This document shows positions 55,916 to 64,000 of a stretch of 64,000 nucleotides of DNA, one piece after another (the stretch's first letter is position 1; each line of letters starts with the position of its first letter). The notes beneath the pieces are model-generated. The model was not told the origin of the DNA, made no database searches, and was given only the letters and a program-made list of their open reading frames with translations. This stretch comes from Intestinibacter sp964449895 (GTDB lineage: Bacteria > Bacillota > Clostridia > Peptostreptococcales > Peptostreptococcaceae): the NCBI GenBank assembly GCA_964449895.1, contig CAYVBY010000011.1:7232-71231 (forward strand), in the 5' to 3' direction. The position numbers and the translations under genes are program-made.

Positions 55916-56521
55916 CTAAATACTATTAGACTCTAACTCTAATATTCTATCTCTCAACTCAGCTGCTTGCTCGTATTCTTCTTTTTCTATAGCTATATTT
56001 AATTGTTCTTTTAATTGTTCAACTTCTCTAATAGCTTTTACATCTTGATACGCATCTTTTGGGAATTTCCCTATATGATTTGAATATCCATAAATTCCTT
56101 CTATTATTGGTTTTAATTGTTCCTCAAAATTAGAATAACATTTACTGCATCCTAATTTACCAGTCTTTTTATATTCAGAAAAAGTTGTATTACATAAACT
56201 ACATTTAATGTCTAATTCTTCTTTATTTTCTTCTACCTTATTAGGAATTTCTGTTTTTGGTTCTTCGATTTCAAATCCATTTTTATTTTCATCTATCTCT
56301 GGATTTCCTATTAATGATTTCCATGCTTTTAGAATATCTTGATTAATTCCCATATTTGATAAAACATCCTCTATAGGAAATGGAATTTGCATATCGGAGT
56401 TCATACTATTATGAAATTCTTTTGCACATTCTGTGCATAAATACATTTGACTATTTTTACCATCTACAATTGCACTAACAAAAACAGTTGCTATATTTTT
56501 GTTGCATTTTTGACACAACAT
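55916..56521 (-). CDS. mcsA: McsA, zinc-binding activator of McsB
   Basis: 201 residues. Two pairs of CxxC zinc knuckles: CQKC and CTEC near the N-terminus, then CSLC and CSKC near 115-135. A C-terminal UVR motif (IEKEEYEQAAELRDRILELE) follows. In Bacillus McsA activates McsB and tethers ClpC. The ATG at 56521 is chosen because GGAGGG lies 6 nt upstream; a GTG at 56536 precedes the site. It is the first gene of the operon; ctsR, normally before it, is absent. Confidence 0.92.
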   Translation of the reverse strand: MLCQKCNKNIATVFVSAIVDGKNSQMYLCTECAKEFHNSMNSDMQIPFPIEDVLSNMGINQDILKAWKSLIGNPEIDENKNGFEIEEPKTEIPNKVEENKEELDIKCSLCNTTFSEYKKTGKLGCSKCYSNFEEQLKPIIEGIYGYSNHIGKFPKDAYQDVKAIREVEQLKEQLNIAIEKEEYEQAAELRDRILELESNSI

Positions 56522-56536
56522 ACTATCCCTCCTCAC

Positions 56537-56823
56537 AAATAAAATAGTGTTCTATAATATTTCATAATAATTTTGATTTTAATTGTATATCTCATATTTG
56601 GAAACATATAGATTCTTTATAGCCTTATTACACATAATAATATTATTACCTCTTTTGGGTTAATTCCATTCAAAATTTAATAGATTTAACCTAAAAAGAT
56701 ACACTTTACTATATGTAAACTATACTATAACTTTTGCAGATATTTTACTACTTATAAAGCTAATGATTTGCTTATTTTGATTATTATTTATAATTATATA
56801 CTTTTTTATATTTATACACAAGA
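56537..56823. other. Intergenic region upstream of mcsA, no ctsR and no CtsR box seen
   Basis: About 290 bp, AT-rich. I searched by eye on both strands for the CtsR heptad (GGTCAAA direct repeat) and found none. Several TATAGT/TATAAT-like boxes occur, but no -35 partner is convincing. Confidence 0.55.
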
Positions 56824-56861
56824 AAAAGGAACTTATGCACATAATATGCATAAGCCCCTTC
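56824..56861 (-). terminator. Terminator after the EF-G-like gene
   Basis: AAGGGGCTTATGCAT and GTGCATAAGTTCCTT form a stem (two mismatches) followed by TTTC on the minus strand. Confidence 0.82.
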
Positions 56862-56880
56862 TATATTTAATCTTTAAATA

Positions 56881-58815
56881 TTAATCTTCTTGAGCTGCTT
56901 CTATTATTTTCTTAGCAAATTGAGTTGGAACTTCTTCATATTTTTCTATTTCCATTTCAAATTGACCTCTACCTTGAGTCATAGCTTTTAAATCTATAGC
57001 ATATTTAAATGTTTCACTTTGAGGTGCTTCTGCAAATATAATTTGTTTACCTTTGCCATCAGGTTCCATACCTAATATTTTACCTCTTCTCTTATTTATA
57101 TCTCCCATAACATCTCCCATGTATTCTTCTGGAACTGTTATTTTTAAACTCATGATAGGTTCTAATAATATTGGTTTAGCTTCTTGCATACCTTTTTTGA
57201 ATGCTATAGAAGCTGCAGTTTTAAATGCCATTTCAGAAGAGTCTACATCATGGTAAGAACCATCATATAGTACAGCTTTTATATTTGTAACTGGATATCC
57301 TGCTAATATACCTTTTTGCATAGAATCTCTTAATCCTTTTTCTACAGCTGGTATATATGATTTTGGAACAGATCCACCAAATATTTCTTCTGCAAATTCA
57401 AAGTCTTCTGTTGATCTTGAGAATCTTATTTTAACGTCACCATATTGTCCACGTCCACCAGATTGTTTTTTATGTTTACCTTGAACATCTGAGCTACCTT
57501 TTATAGTTTCTCTGTAAGCAACTTTTATATCTTCTAAATCAAAATCTACACCATATTTATCTTTCATTTGTTTTTTAACAGTGTTTATATGTAATTCACC
57601 TTGTCCACCAACTAAAGTTTGTTTAGTTTCTGGATTTCTATACCAATGTATAGTTGGATCTTCTTCTGCTACTTTATTTAAGCAAGAAGCGATTTTTTCT
57701 TCATCACCTTTATTTTTAGGTACTATTGCATAATAAATTTGTGGTTTTGGTAATTCAATTGGATCTAATTCTAAAGCATCAACTTGAGTAGATAAAGTAT
57801 CTCCAGTTTTTAATGAAGCAACTTTAGTTACTACAACTATATCCCCTGCTTTAGCTTCTTCAAGTTCAACTAAGTCACCTTTTAATGTTGTATATATATT
57901 AGATATTTTTTCTTTTTTATCTTCAGTTATATTTATTATTTCAGTATCTTTCTTTAAAGAACCTTCTAATACTTTTATATAAGACATTTTTCCAGTGAAT
58001 GGGTCAACCATTGTTTTGAATACTTGTCCTTTGAAAGGAGCATCATCATCAACATGTCCTGGATAGATGTAAGATTCTAATGTTTCTAATATTTCTTTTG
58101 TTCCTATATTATTTACAGTTGAACCACATATAACTGGTATTATGTCCCCTCTCTTTATACCTATAGTGATTCCTTTTTGTAATTCTTCTTCTGTGAATTC
58201 TTCTCCACTGAAGTATTTATCTAAATAAGCATCGTCAGCTTCTGCAACAAGTTCCATTAAACCTTCTTTAACTGCTAAAACTTGATTAGTAAAGTCACCA
58301 TCAAATGCTTCTTGTAAATTTTCTAATATATTGTGTAATTTAACAAATTTTTTATCTTTATATTCAGGTATTATCATTGGTACTATTTTTTTATCGTATT
58401 TTTCCCTTAACATGTCTATTGCATCTTTATATCTAGCTTTTTCGTTATCAATTTTATTGATGAACATTATCTTAGGCATATTTTCAGTTAATTCAAGTGA
58501 TTTTTCTATACCTACTTGTATAGGAGATGTTGCATCTATTACTATAACAGCTGCTGCGCAAGCTCTTAGAGAAGAAATTACTTCTCCACAGAAATCAGAG
58601 TATCCAGGAGTATCTAATAAATTGTATTTGATACCATTATATTCTACTGGAACTAATCCCATACTATAAGTCATGTTTGTTTTATCACTTAATTGTGGTA
58701 TTTTATTTGTAAGATTAGCTGTATATGTAATAGCTTCTATTAAATTAGTTTTACCACAGCCACTGTGACCTAAAATCGCAATATTTCTTAAATTGTTACT
58801 ATCATATACTTTCAT
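56881..58815 (-). CDS. Elongation factor G-like GTPase
   Basis: 644 residues, shorter than canonical EF-G (about 690). P-loop GHSGCGKTNL is at about 16-25, G3 DTPGYSDF near 68, and G4 NKID near 118. Domains II-V follow, including GELHINTVKKQMK and the C-terminal GRGQFEMEIEKYEEVP. The switch I segment between P-loop and G3 is short and lacks the RGITI motif of translocating EF-G. It is probably the FusA2-type paralogue found in many Clostridia, whose function is unclear, and not the main EF-G. TAGGTG lies upstream of the ATG. Confidence 0.88.
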   Translation of the reverse strand: MKVYDSNNLRNIAILGHSGCGKTNLIEAITYTANLTNKIPQLSDKTNMTYSMGLVPVEYNGIKYNLLDTPGYSDFCGEVISSLRACAAAVIVIDATSPIQVGIEKSLELTENMPKIMFINKIDNEKARYKDAIDMLREKYDKKIVPMIIPEYKDKKFVKLHNILENLQEAFDGDFTNQVLAVKEGLMELVAEADDAYLDKYFSGEEFTEEELQKGITIGIKRGDIIPVICGSTVNNIGTKEILETLESYIYPGHVDDDAPFKGQVFKTMVDPFTGKMSYIKVLEGSLKKDTEIINITEDKKEKISNIYTTLKGDLVELEEAKAGDIVVVTKVASLKTGDTLSTQVDALELDPIELPKPQIYYAIVPKNKGDEEKIASCLNKVAEEDPTIHWYRNPETKQTLVGGQGELHINTVKKQMKDKYGVDFDLEDIKVAYRETIKGSSDVQGKHKKQSGGRGQYGDVKIRFSRSTEDFEFAEEIFGGSVPKSYIPAVEKGLRDSMQKGILAGYPVTNIKAVLYDGSYHDVDSSEMAFKTAASIAFKKGMQEAKPILLEPIMSLKITVPEEYMGDVMGDINKRRGKILGMEPDGKGKQIIFAEAPQSETFKYAIDLKAMTQGRGQFEMEIEKYEEVPTQFAKKIIEAAQED

Positions 58816-59049
58816 AAGAGCACCTACCTTTGTTTGTTTTAAAAATTTAAGTCATTTTTTCCTTAATATTTTTTATTTTTTGCATTTTTTTACACAAATA
58901 AATAATTGTTTATTTATATTTCTACATGTATATCCAAATTTCCTTTTTTATTTGTAAATTTTTAAATCAAATTTATTTATTTTTGTTCATAATGAATTTT
59001 TTATCATATTTACATTAGATTTTTAACTAAATTAACTTTTAAAACAAAA

Positions 59050-59082
59050 AGAGATTTTGCAAATTATATTTGCAAAATCTCT
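59050..59082 (-). terminator. Terminator after pyc
   Basis: AGAGATTTTGCAAAT and a matching ATTTGCAAAATCTCT form a perfect 14-15 bp stem followed by TTTTG on the minus strand. Confidence 0.9.
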
Positions 59083-59102
59083 CTAATATTTACATAGTAT
59101 TT

Positions 59103-62100
59103 TTATTCTTGTTCCATAACTATTAATAATTGTTTATCTGTAACCATATCGCCTTCTTGAACTTCTATTGAAGAAACTTTTCCTGATACTTTAGCAACTA
59201 TATTAGTTTCCATCTTCATAGCTTCTATTACTATTAATGGTTGATTTTCTTCAACTACATCGCCTACTTTAACAAGAGATTTAACTACTTTACCTGGTAT
59301 AGCTGCTCCTATTTGTAGTGGATCATCCATATCAGCAAGTTTAGCTTGTTTAATTAAGCCTGAATAGTTATTATCTTTTATTTCTACTTCTCTTAGAGAA
59401 CCATTCATTCTAAATACTAATGTTCTATATCCATTTTCTTTAACTTCACCAATACCTATAAGTTTTATAGAAAGTGATTTACCTTCTTCTATTTCAACAT
59501 CACATTCTTCACCTTTGTCTAGACCATAGAAGAATACATGACTTTCTAATTTTGATATATCGTTATATTCTTCAACATGTCTTAGGTAATCTTCGTAAAC
59601 TTTTGGATATAATTCATAACTTAGTATGTTTCTTATATTTGAAACCATTGAGAATTTTTCATCTAAATATTTTCTATCAGCGTCAAAATCAGCTAATGGT
59701 AATAATTTACCTGGTCTTTCAGTTATAGGTTCTTCTCCTTTTAATACTACCTTTTGAATATCCTCTGGTATTCCACCAACTGGTTGACCTATCATACCTT
59801 TACAGTAATCAACTACTGAATCTGGGAATGATAATTTTTTACCTTCTTCAAGAATATTTTCTTCATCTAATTTATTTTTGCTCATAAATATTGCTAAGTC
59901 ACCAACAACTTTAGAAGATGGTGTAACTTTAATTATATCTCCTAATATCTTGTTAGCTTTTTGATAATTAACTTTTACAGTATCAAATTCATCTTTTAAA
60001 CCTAAGCTGTCAGCTTGTGCTTTAAGGTTAGAATATTGTCCTCCAGGCATTTCATATTTATATATTTGTGCAAAAGAAGTTGTTAAGTCACTTTCAAATT
60101 TCTTATAAACTTGTCTTGCATCATAATAGTAATCGCCTATTTCTTCATATCCTAATAAATCAATACCTGTATCTCTTTCATCAAATCTTAAAGCTTCTAC
60201 TATTGCATTTAATGATGGTTGACTTGTAACTCCTGCCATTGATTGTAAAGCAGTATCTACTATATCTACACCAGCATTAGAAGCCATTAAACAAGTAGCA
60301 ACACCATTACCACTTGTATCATGAGTATGTAAGTGGATAGGAGTATCTACATTTTCTTTTAAAGCTTTTATTAAAGTATAAGCAGCTTTTGGTTTTAATA
60401 AACCAGCCATATCTTTTATACAGATTATGTCTGTACCTAATGCTTCTAATTCTTTTGCCATATTTATGTAATATTCAAGATTATATTTAGATCTAGCTGG
60501 GTCTAATATATCTCCTGTATAACACATAGTAGCTTCTACTATTTTTCCAGTTTCAAGTGCAGCGTCGATTGATAATTTCATATTTTCAATCCAGTTAAGT
60601 GAGTCAAATATTCTTATTACATCTATACCTTGATTTGCTGATTCTTTTATAAATTCAGTTATAACATTGTCTGGATAGTTAGTATAACCAACACCATTAG
60701 AAGCTCTAAATAACATTTGGAATAAAATATCTGGAATTTCTTCTCTTAATGTTTGTAATCTTCTCCATGGTGATTCATGTAAGAATCTGTATGCAACATC
60801 ATATGTAGCTCCTCCCCACATTTCTAATGAGAATAAATCTTTCATATATGCTTGTGTAGCAGGTGCTGCTTGTAAGAAATCATATGTTCTAAATCTTGTA
60901 GCAGCTAGAGATTGATGTGCATCCCTCATAGTTGTATCTGTTAATAATAATTTCTTTTCATTTTTTATTTTTTCTATGTATGCTTTTTTACCTAATCTTT
61001 CTAATTGTTTTCTACTTCCTTCAACATAAGGAATATCAGTTCTTATAATAGGTTTATGTGGTACTTCAAATATAGGTTTTTGTTGGCATTGATTTTCGTT
61101 TACTACAACATTTCCTATAAATTGAAGTAATTTTGTAGCTCTATTTTTACTTTCTTTTATGTTAAATAATTCTGGATGTTCATCTATAAACTTAGTACTG
61201 CATTTTCCTTCTTGGAATGTAGGACTTTCTAATACATTAATTAAGAATCCTGCATTAGTTTTTACACCTCTTATTCTTAATTCTTTTATAGATCTTATCA
61301 TTTTATTAATTGCTTTTTTGAAAGTTCTATCCCAAGAAATAGTTTTAACTAATAAACTATCGTAATATGGACTTATATCAAATCCTGCAGATCCATTACC
61401 ACCATCAAGTCTTATACCACATCCTGAACCAGTTCTATAAACTTGTATTTTACCTGTATCAGGCATAAAGTTATTTTTAGGGTCTTCTGTTGTTATTCTA
61501 CATTGGATAGAGAATCCTCTAACTTGTATATCTTCTTGAGATTTTATGTTGATTTCTTCACTATCTAAAGTATGTCCTTCTGCTATTAATATTTGACTTT
61601 GAACGATATCTATACCAGTTATTTCTTCAGTTACTGTATGTTCAACTTGAACCCTTGGATTCATTTCTATGAAATAATGATTTCCATCTGCATCAACTAA
61701 GAATTCTAAAGTTCCTGCATTTACATATCCAACACCTTTAGCTATTTTAACTGCATCACTGCATATACGTTCTCTTACATCATCATTCAGAGAAAACGCT
61801 GGTGCATATTCTATTATCTTTTGATGTCTTCTTTGTACAGAACAATCTCTTTCATATAAATGTACTATATTACCTTCTTTATCTCCTAATATTTGTACCT
61901 CTATATGTTTTGGGTCTACTATATATTTTTCTATAAATATAACAGCTTTACCAAAAGCTTTCTTTGATTCACTACAAGCAGTTTCGTATTCAAGAGCTAA
62001 ATCTTTTTCATTGTAGACAACTCTCATACCTCTACCGCCACCACCGTTAGATGCTTTTATCATTACTGGATATCCAACATAATTAGCAACTTCTTTAGCT

Positions 62101-62540
62101 TCTTCTATTGATTCAATAACTTTTTCTACCCCTGGTATAGTAGGGACACCTACAGAATGAGCAACTTTCTTAGAATTTATTTTATCTCCCATCTTATCCA
62201 TTATCTCAGCTGATGGTCCTATAAAAACTATTCCATTTTCTTCGCATTTACGTACGAACTCTGAATTTTCGGATAAGAATCCATAACCAGGATGTATTGC
62301 ATCTACATTTTTTTCTTTTGCTAATGCTATAATTCCATCCATATCTAAATATACATCAATTGGACCTTTATCTTCCCCTATTAAGTAAGACTCATCTGCC
62401 CTTGTTCTAAATATACTGTATTTATCTTCTTTACTGTATATCCCTACACTTTTTATTCCTAATTCAGAACATGCTCTAAATATTCTTATTGCAATTTCGC
62501 CTCTATTTGCAACTAAAACTTTTTTAAATTTCTTAGGCAT
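59103..62540 (-). CDS. pyc: Pyruvate carboxylase
   Basis: Biotin enzyme that converts pyruvate, bicarbonate and ATP to oxaloacetate. 1145 residues: biotin carboxylase at about 1-450 (VANRGEIAIRIFRA; the ATP loop in KASNGGGGRGMR; NPRVQVEHTVTE). The carboxyltransferase at about 530-860 has LLTDTTMRDAHQSL and the metal ligands in HLHTHDTSGNG. A C-terminal biotinyl domain carries EAMKMET, with the biotin-bearing Lys. The ATG at 62540 follows GAGGAGGGATAAA; a TTG at 62555 is rejected. BirA in this window would biotinylate it. Confidence 0.97.
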   Translation of the reverse strand: MPKKFKKVLVANRGEIAIRIFRACSELGIKSVGIYSKEDKYSIFRTRADESYLIGEDKGPIDVYLDMDGIIALAKEKNVDAIHPGYGFLSENSEFVRKCEENGIVFIGPSAEIMDKMGDKINSKKVAHSVGVPTIPGVEKVIESIEEAKEVANYVGYPVMIKASNGGGGRGMRVVYNEKDLALEYETACSESKKAFGKAVIFIEKYIVDPKHIEVQILGDKEGNIVHLYERDCSVQRRHQKIIEYAPAFSLNDDVRERICSDAVKIAKGVGYVNAGTLEFLVDADGNHYFIEMNPRVQVEHTVTEEITGIDIVQSQILIAEGHTLDSEEINIKSQEDIQVRGFSIQCRITTEDPKNNFMPDTGKIQVYRTGSGCGIRLDGGNGSAGFDISPYYDSLLVKTISWDRTFKKAINKMIRSIKELRIRGVKTNAGFLINVLESPTFQEGKCSTKFIDEHPELFNIKESKNRATKLLQFIGNVVVNENQCQQKPIFEVPHKPIIRTDIPYVEGSRKQLERLGKKAYIEKIKNEKKLLLTDTTMRDAHQSLAATRFRTYDFLQAAPATQAYMKDLFSLEMWGGATYDVAYRFLHESPWRRLQTLREEIPDILFQMLFRASNGVGYTNYPDNVITEFIKESANQGIDVIRIFDSLNWIENMKLSIDAALETGKIVEATMCYTGDILDPARSKYNLEYYINMAKELEALGTDIICIKDMAGLLKPKAAYTLIKALKENVDTPIHLHTHDTSGNGVATCLMASNAGVDIVDTALQSMAGVTSQPSLNAIVEALRFDERDTGIDLLGYEEIGDYYYDARQVYKKFESDLTTSFAQIYKYEMPGGQYSNLKAQADSLGLKDEFDTVKVNYQKANKILGDIIKVTPSSKVVGDLAIFMSKNKLDEENILEEGKKLSFPDSVVDYCKGMIGQPVGGIPEDIQKVVLKGEEPITERPGKLLPLADFDADRKYLDEKFSMVSNIRNILSYELYPKVYEDYLRHVEEYNDISKLESHVFFYGLDKGEECDVEIEEGKSLSIKLIGIGEVKENGYRTLVFRMNGSLREVEIKDNNYSGLIKQAKLADMDDPLQIGAAIPGKVVKSLVKVGDVVEENQPLIVIEAMKMETNIVAKVSGKVSSIEVQEGDMVTDKQLLIVMEQE

Positions 62541-62904
62541 TTTATCCCTCCTCAATCATAATCATTTAGTCGTAATAGTTAAAATTATAAATCACTTTAA
62601 TTTAATTTTAAACATGTTTTTACAAGTTCCTTAATTAATAATAGAATTTATTTCATTATTTAATTTAATTTATGAATTTTAAAAAAATACCACACTTATT
62701 TTAAGTAACTTTGGAATATTTTTTATAAATTATAAAAAAACATTCCTTTATATCTGAATAAAAACAATACCCCTATCCTTAAATGTACATTTAATTATAA
62801 AATGCATAATTTTTACATAATATAACAATATTTTAAAGTAATCAATAAATAATAAATTAATCTCTTCTATTACGACTTTATCAATACTTTATTGTTATTT
62901 ATTA
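62541..62904. other. AT-rich intergenic region upstream of pyc
   Basis: 364 bp. It should hold the pyc promoter on the minus strand, but no clear box pair is visible. No RNA gene or intact reading frame is seen. Confidence 0.5.
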
Positions 62905-63318
62905 TTAATCTGTTGCAGATAATAATCTATTTAATACATCAGTCAATTTTAATAAACCTAAATCAGTATGAGCAGCTACTATTATAGTTTTTATTTTATT
63001 TTCAGTCATATCTAATTTATAAGATCTAGTAGTCATTATTGAATACATAGGCATTAAATCTTCTAGTTCCATTGCCCTTTCTTCAGAAATAGACATATAT
63101 TCTTCAAATAATTCTTCTATCTCTATATCTTGTAAATCATATTCCTGTCTGATTTGATCTTTAACTATATCAACATCTAAAGTTAATAAATAAGCCAAAA
63201 TATCTTCTCTTTTAGACGCTTTACACATATCCTTTTCTACTTTAAAATCACTATTTTTTTCTATTAAATCTTTTATTTCTTCACTATCTATTATTTGTTC
63301 GTCAAATAGTATATACAA
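62905..63318 (-). CDS. Uncharacterised protein, probably the 3' part of a decayed gene
   Basis: 137 residues, acidic, with no family I recognise. Composition (many E, D, K, I, L) looks like real protein. The sequence includes IDSEEIKDLIEKNSDF, then LAYLLTLDVDIVKDQIRQEY and the C-terminal HTDLGLLKLTDVLNRLL. The first possible start is TTG at 63318 without a ribosome-binding site; an in-frame ATA just upstream would add KIL. Upstream sequence in the same and neighbouring frames also looks coding, which suggests that this is the surviving end of a longer gene. Confidence 0.5.
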   Translation of the reverse strand: MYILFDEQIIDSEEIKDLIEKNSDFKVEKDMCKASKREDILAYLLTLDVDIVKDQIRQEYDLQDIEIEELFEEYMSISEERAMELEDLMPMYSIMTTRSYKLDMTENKIKTIIVAAHTDLGLLKLTDVLNRLLSATD

Positions 63319-63510
63319 AATCTTTATTTACCAGAAATATTTTAATATTATCTTCATATAAAAATAGTACATCCTCTATGCTATAGTAATATATCTAACT
63401 CCTAGACATATAATTATCTGAATAAAACCTTCTATATTATTATATTGTTCTAAAGATACTATTTTATATATGATGTCTGGTATCTCCTTTCCTTTTATAT
63501 TTTTAAATTT
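63319..63510 (-). pseudogene. Frameshifted 5' remnant of the neighbouring uncharacterised gene
   Basis: On the minus strand, 63510-63379 is open for 44 codons and reads like protein (KGKEIPDIIYKIVSLEQY then NNIEGFIQIIICLGVRYI). It hits TAG at 63378. A shifted frame then reads EDVLFLYEDNIKIFLVNKDF up to the junction, where the frame returns to that of the downstream 137-codon gene. Two compensating indels about 60 nt apart would explain this. No start codon with a ribosome-binding site is visible. The function is unknown. Confidence 0.45.
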
Positions 63511-63650
63511 TCAATTATATTATTAAGATATTTTATAAAATATAATCCCCTATAGATATAATGCCAATAATATAATTATATATTACATAATATAAAATGT
63601 CTTAATATAAAAATTTTATTACCAAACATTTAATTTTATAAATTGGTATA

Positions 63651-63684
63651 AAAAAAACCTTTAGTGATAAATCACTAAAGGTTT
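63651..63684 (-). terminator. Terminator of the tRNA operon
   Basis: AAACCTTTAGTGAT and ATCACTAAAGGTTT form a perfect 14-bp stem followed by eight T residues on the minus strand, just 3' of tRNA-Val. Confidence 0.95.
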
Positions 63685-63687
63685 AAC

Positions 63688-63763
63688 TGGTGGGACCAAC
63701 AGGGCTCGAACCTGTGACCCCCTGCTTGTAAGGCAGGTGCTCTCCCAGCTGAGCTATGGTCCC
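63688..63763 (-). tRNA. tRNA-Val (anticodon TAC)
   Basis: 76 nt, with encoded CCA. 5' GGGACCA pairs with 3' TGGTCCC. The anticodon loop reads CTTACAA, and the T arm holds GGTTCGAGCC. It is the last gene of a tRNA cluster on the minus strand. Confidence 0.97.
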
Positions 63764-63780
63764 GCAAATTATTAAGTTTA

Positions 63781-63857
63781 TGGTGCGCCCAAAGGGACTC
63801 GAACCCCCAACCTTCTGATTCGTAGTCAGACACTCTATCCAGTTGAGCTATAGGCGC
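63781..63857 (-). tRNA. tRNA-Arg (anticodon ACG)
   Basis: 77 nt with encoded CCA. The acceptor stem is GCGCCTA / TGGGCGC, with one G-T pair. The anticodon loop reads CTACGAA; A34 would be converted to inosine to read CGN codons. It lies 17 nt upstream of tRNA-Val in transcription order. Confidence 0.96.
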
Positions 63858-63862
63858 TTATC

Positions 63863-63937
63863 TGGAGGCGACACCCAGATTCGAACTGGGGATGAAGGAG
63901 TTGCAGTCCTCTACCTTAGCCACTTGGTCATGTCGCC
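63863..63937 (-). tRNA. tRNA-Cys (anticodon GCA)
   Basis: 75 nt with encoded CCA. The acceptor is GGCGACA at the 5' end, pairing with the 3' GTCGCC segment. The anticodon loop reads CTGCAAC, and the discriminator base is U, as expected for tRNA-Cys. Confidence 0.95.
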
Positions 63938-63946
63938 ATAGATAAT

Positions 63947-64000
63947 TGGTGACCCATCGGAGATTCGAACTCCGGACACCTTGATTAAAAGTCAAGTGCT
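63947..64000 (-). tRNA. tRNA-Lys (anticodon TTT), 5' part beyond the window
   Basis: The 3' 54 nt are visible, with encoded CCA (TGGGTCACCA), the T arm GAGTTCGAATC, and the anticodon loop CTTTTAA. The 5' acceptor and part of the D arm lie past the window end. Confidence 0.92.

Noticed and set aside
56537..56823. Possible small ctsR remnant upstream of mcsA
   Set aside because: Reading the region in all frames gave no stretch resembling the CtsR helix-turn-helix; it appears to be plain spacer.
1..64000. CRISPR arrays, insertion sequences, integrases or attachment sites
   Set aside because: No spaced direct repeats, transposase motifs, terminal inverted repeats around a gene, or recombinase genes were seen. 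The tRNA cluster at the end shows no duplicated 3' end that would mark an integrated element.

Overview
The window is a low-GC chromosomal segment (AT-rich intergenic DNA, strong GGAGG ribosome-binding sites, sigma-A promoters of TTGACA-17-TATTAT type) from an anaerobic, spore-forming member of the Clostridia. Gene content and order look most like Peptostreptococcaceae (Clostridioides, Paraclostridium, Romboutsia or relatives). The evidence is spoIIR, yabG, a SipL-type spore-coat protein, veg, an SleB-type hydrolase, and the block mcsA-mcsB-clpC-radA-disA-yacL followed by ispD-ispF-proS-gltX. Species assignment is inference from remembered gene order; no search was run. I see no insertion sequence, prophage, plasmid gene or CRISPR array.

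Layout. 1-7.8 kb (minus strand): coaX (cut by the window edge), an ECF vitamin-transporter S component with a structured leader, a P1-family peptidase, birA, ftsH, tilS and a DUF1934 gene. 8-14.3 kb (minus): sporulation and housekeeping genes, namely an SleB-like hydrolase, spoIIR, a GntR/FCD regulator, ispE, sipL, veg and yabG, with recognisable sigma-F, sigma-K and tandem sigma-A promoters. 14.4-18.9 kb: a DUF1638 gene, SEC-C and UPF0489 genes, RNA-modification enzymes and an RsiV-like protein. 18.9-24.3 kb: pyrF-carA-carB under a PyrR-type attenuator. 24.3-41.3 kb: metabolic and transport genes, namely a nitroreductase, an M29 aminopeptidase, split ChrA, luxS plus a two-gene MetH, an epimerase, a polar amino-acid ABC transporter, a membrane hydrolase-like protein, an APC permease, YitT, a double GGCT-like protein and a DeoR-type regulator. 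41.3-56.5 kb (minus): proS-gltX under a T-box; an E1 alpha/beta pair followed by ispD-ispF; and the clpC-radA-disA-yacL stress and DNA-integrity cluster. 56.9-64 kb (minus): an EF-G-like GTPase, pyruvate carboxylase, a decayed gene, and tRNA-Lys, -Cys, -Arg and -Val.

How the genes work together. The MEP isoprenoid genes ispD, ispE and ispF are present at two loci. luxS, the MetH catalytic protein and a separate MetH-reactivation protein form one activated-methyl-cycle operon. pyrF, carA and carB start pyrimidine synthesis under uridine-nucleotide control. mcsA, mcsB and clpC would form the protein-arginine-phosphate/Clp quality-control system.

The most notable points: (1) CarA lacks the catalytic Cys and Glu of its glutaminase domain, so this carbamoyl-phosphate synthetase may use ammonia. 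(2) McsB has lost several conserved arginine-kinase residues, and ctsR is missing next to it. (3) An E1 alpha/beta dehydrogenase pair with no E2 or E3 sits directly upstream of ispD-ispF. (4) An uncharacterised structured leader with an internal duplication precedes the putative pantothenate transporter. (5) A frameshifted gene remnant lies next to the tRNA cluster.
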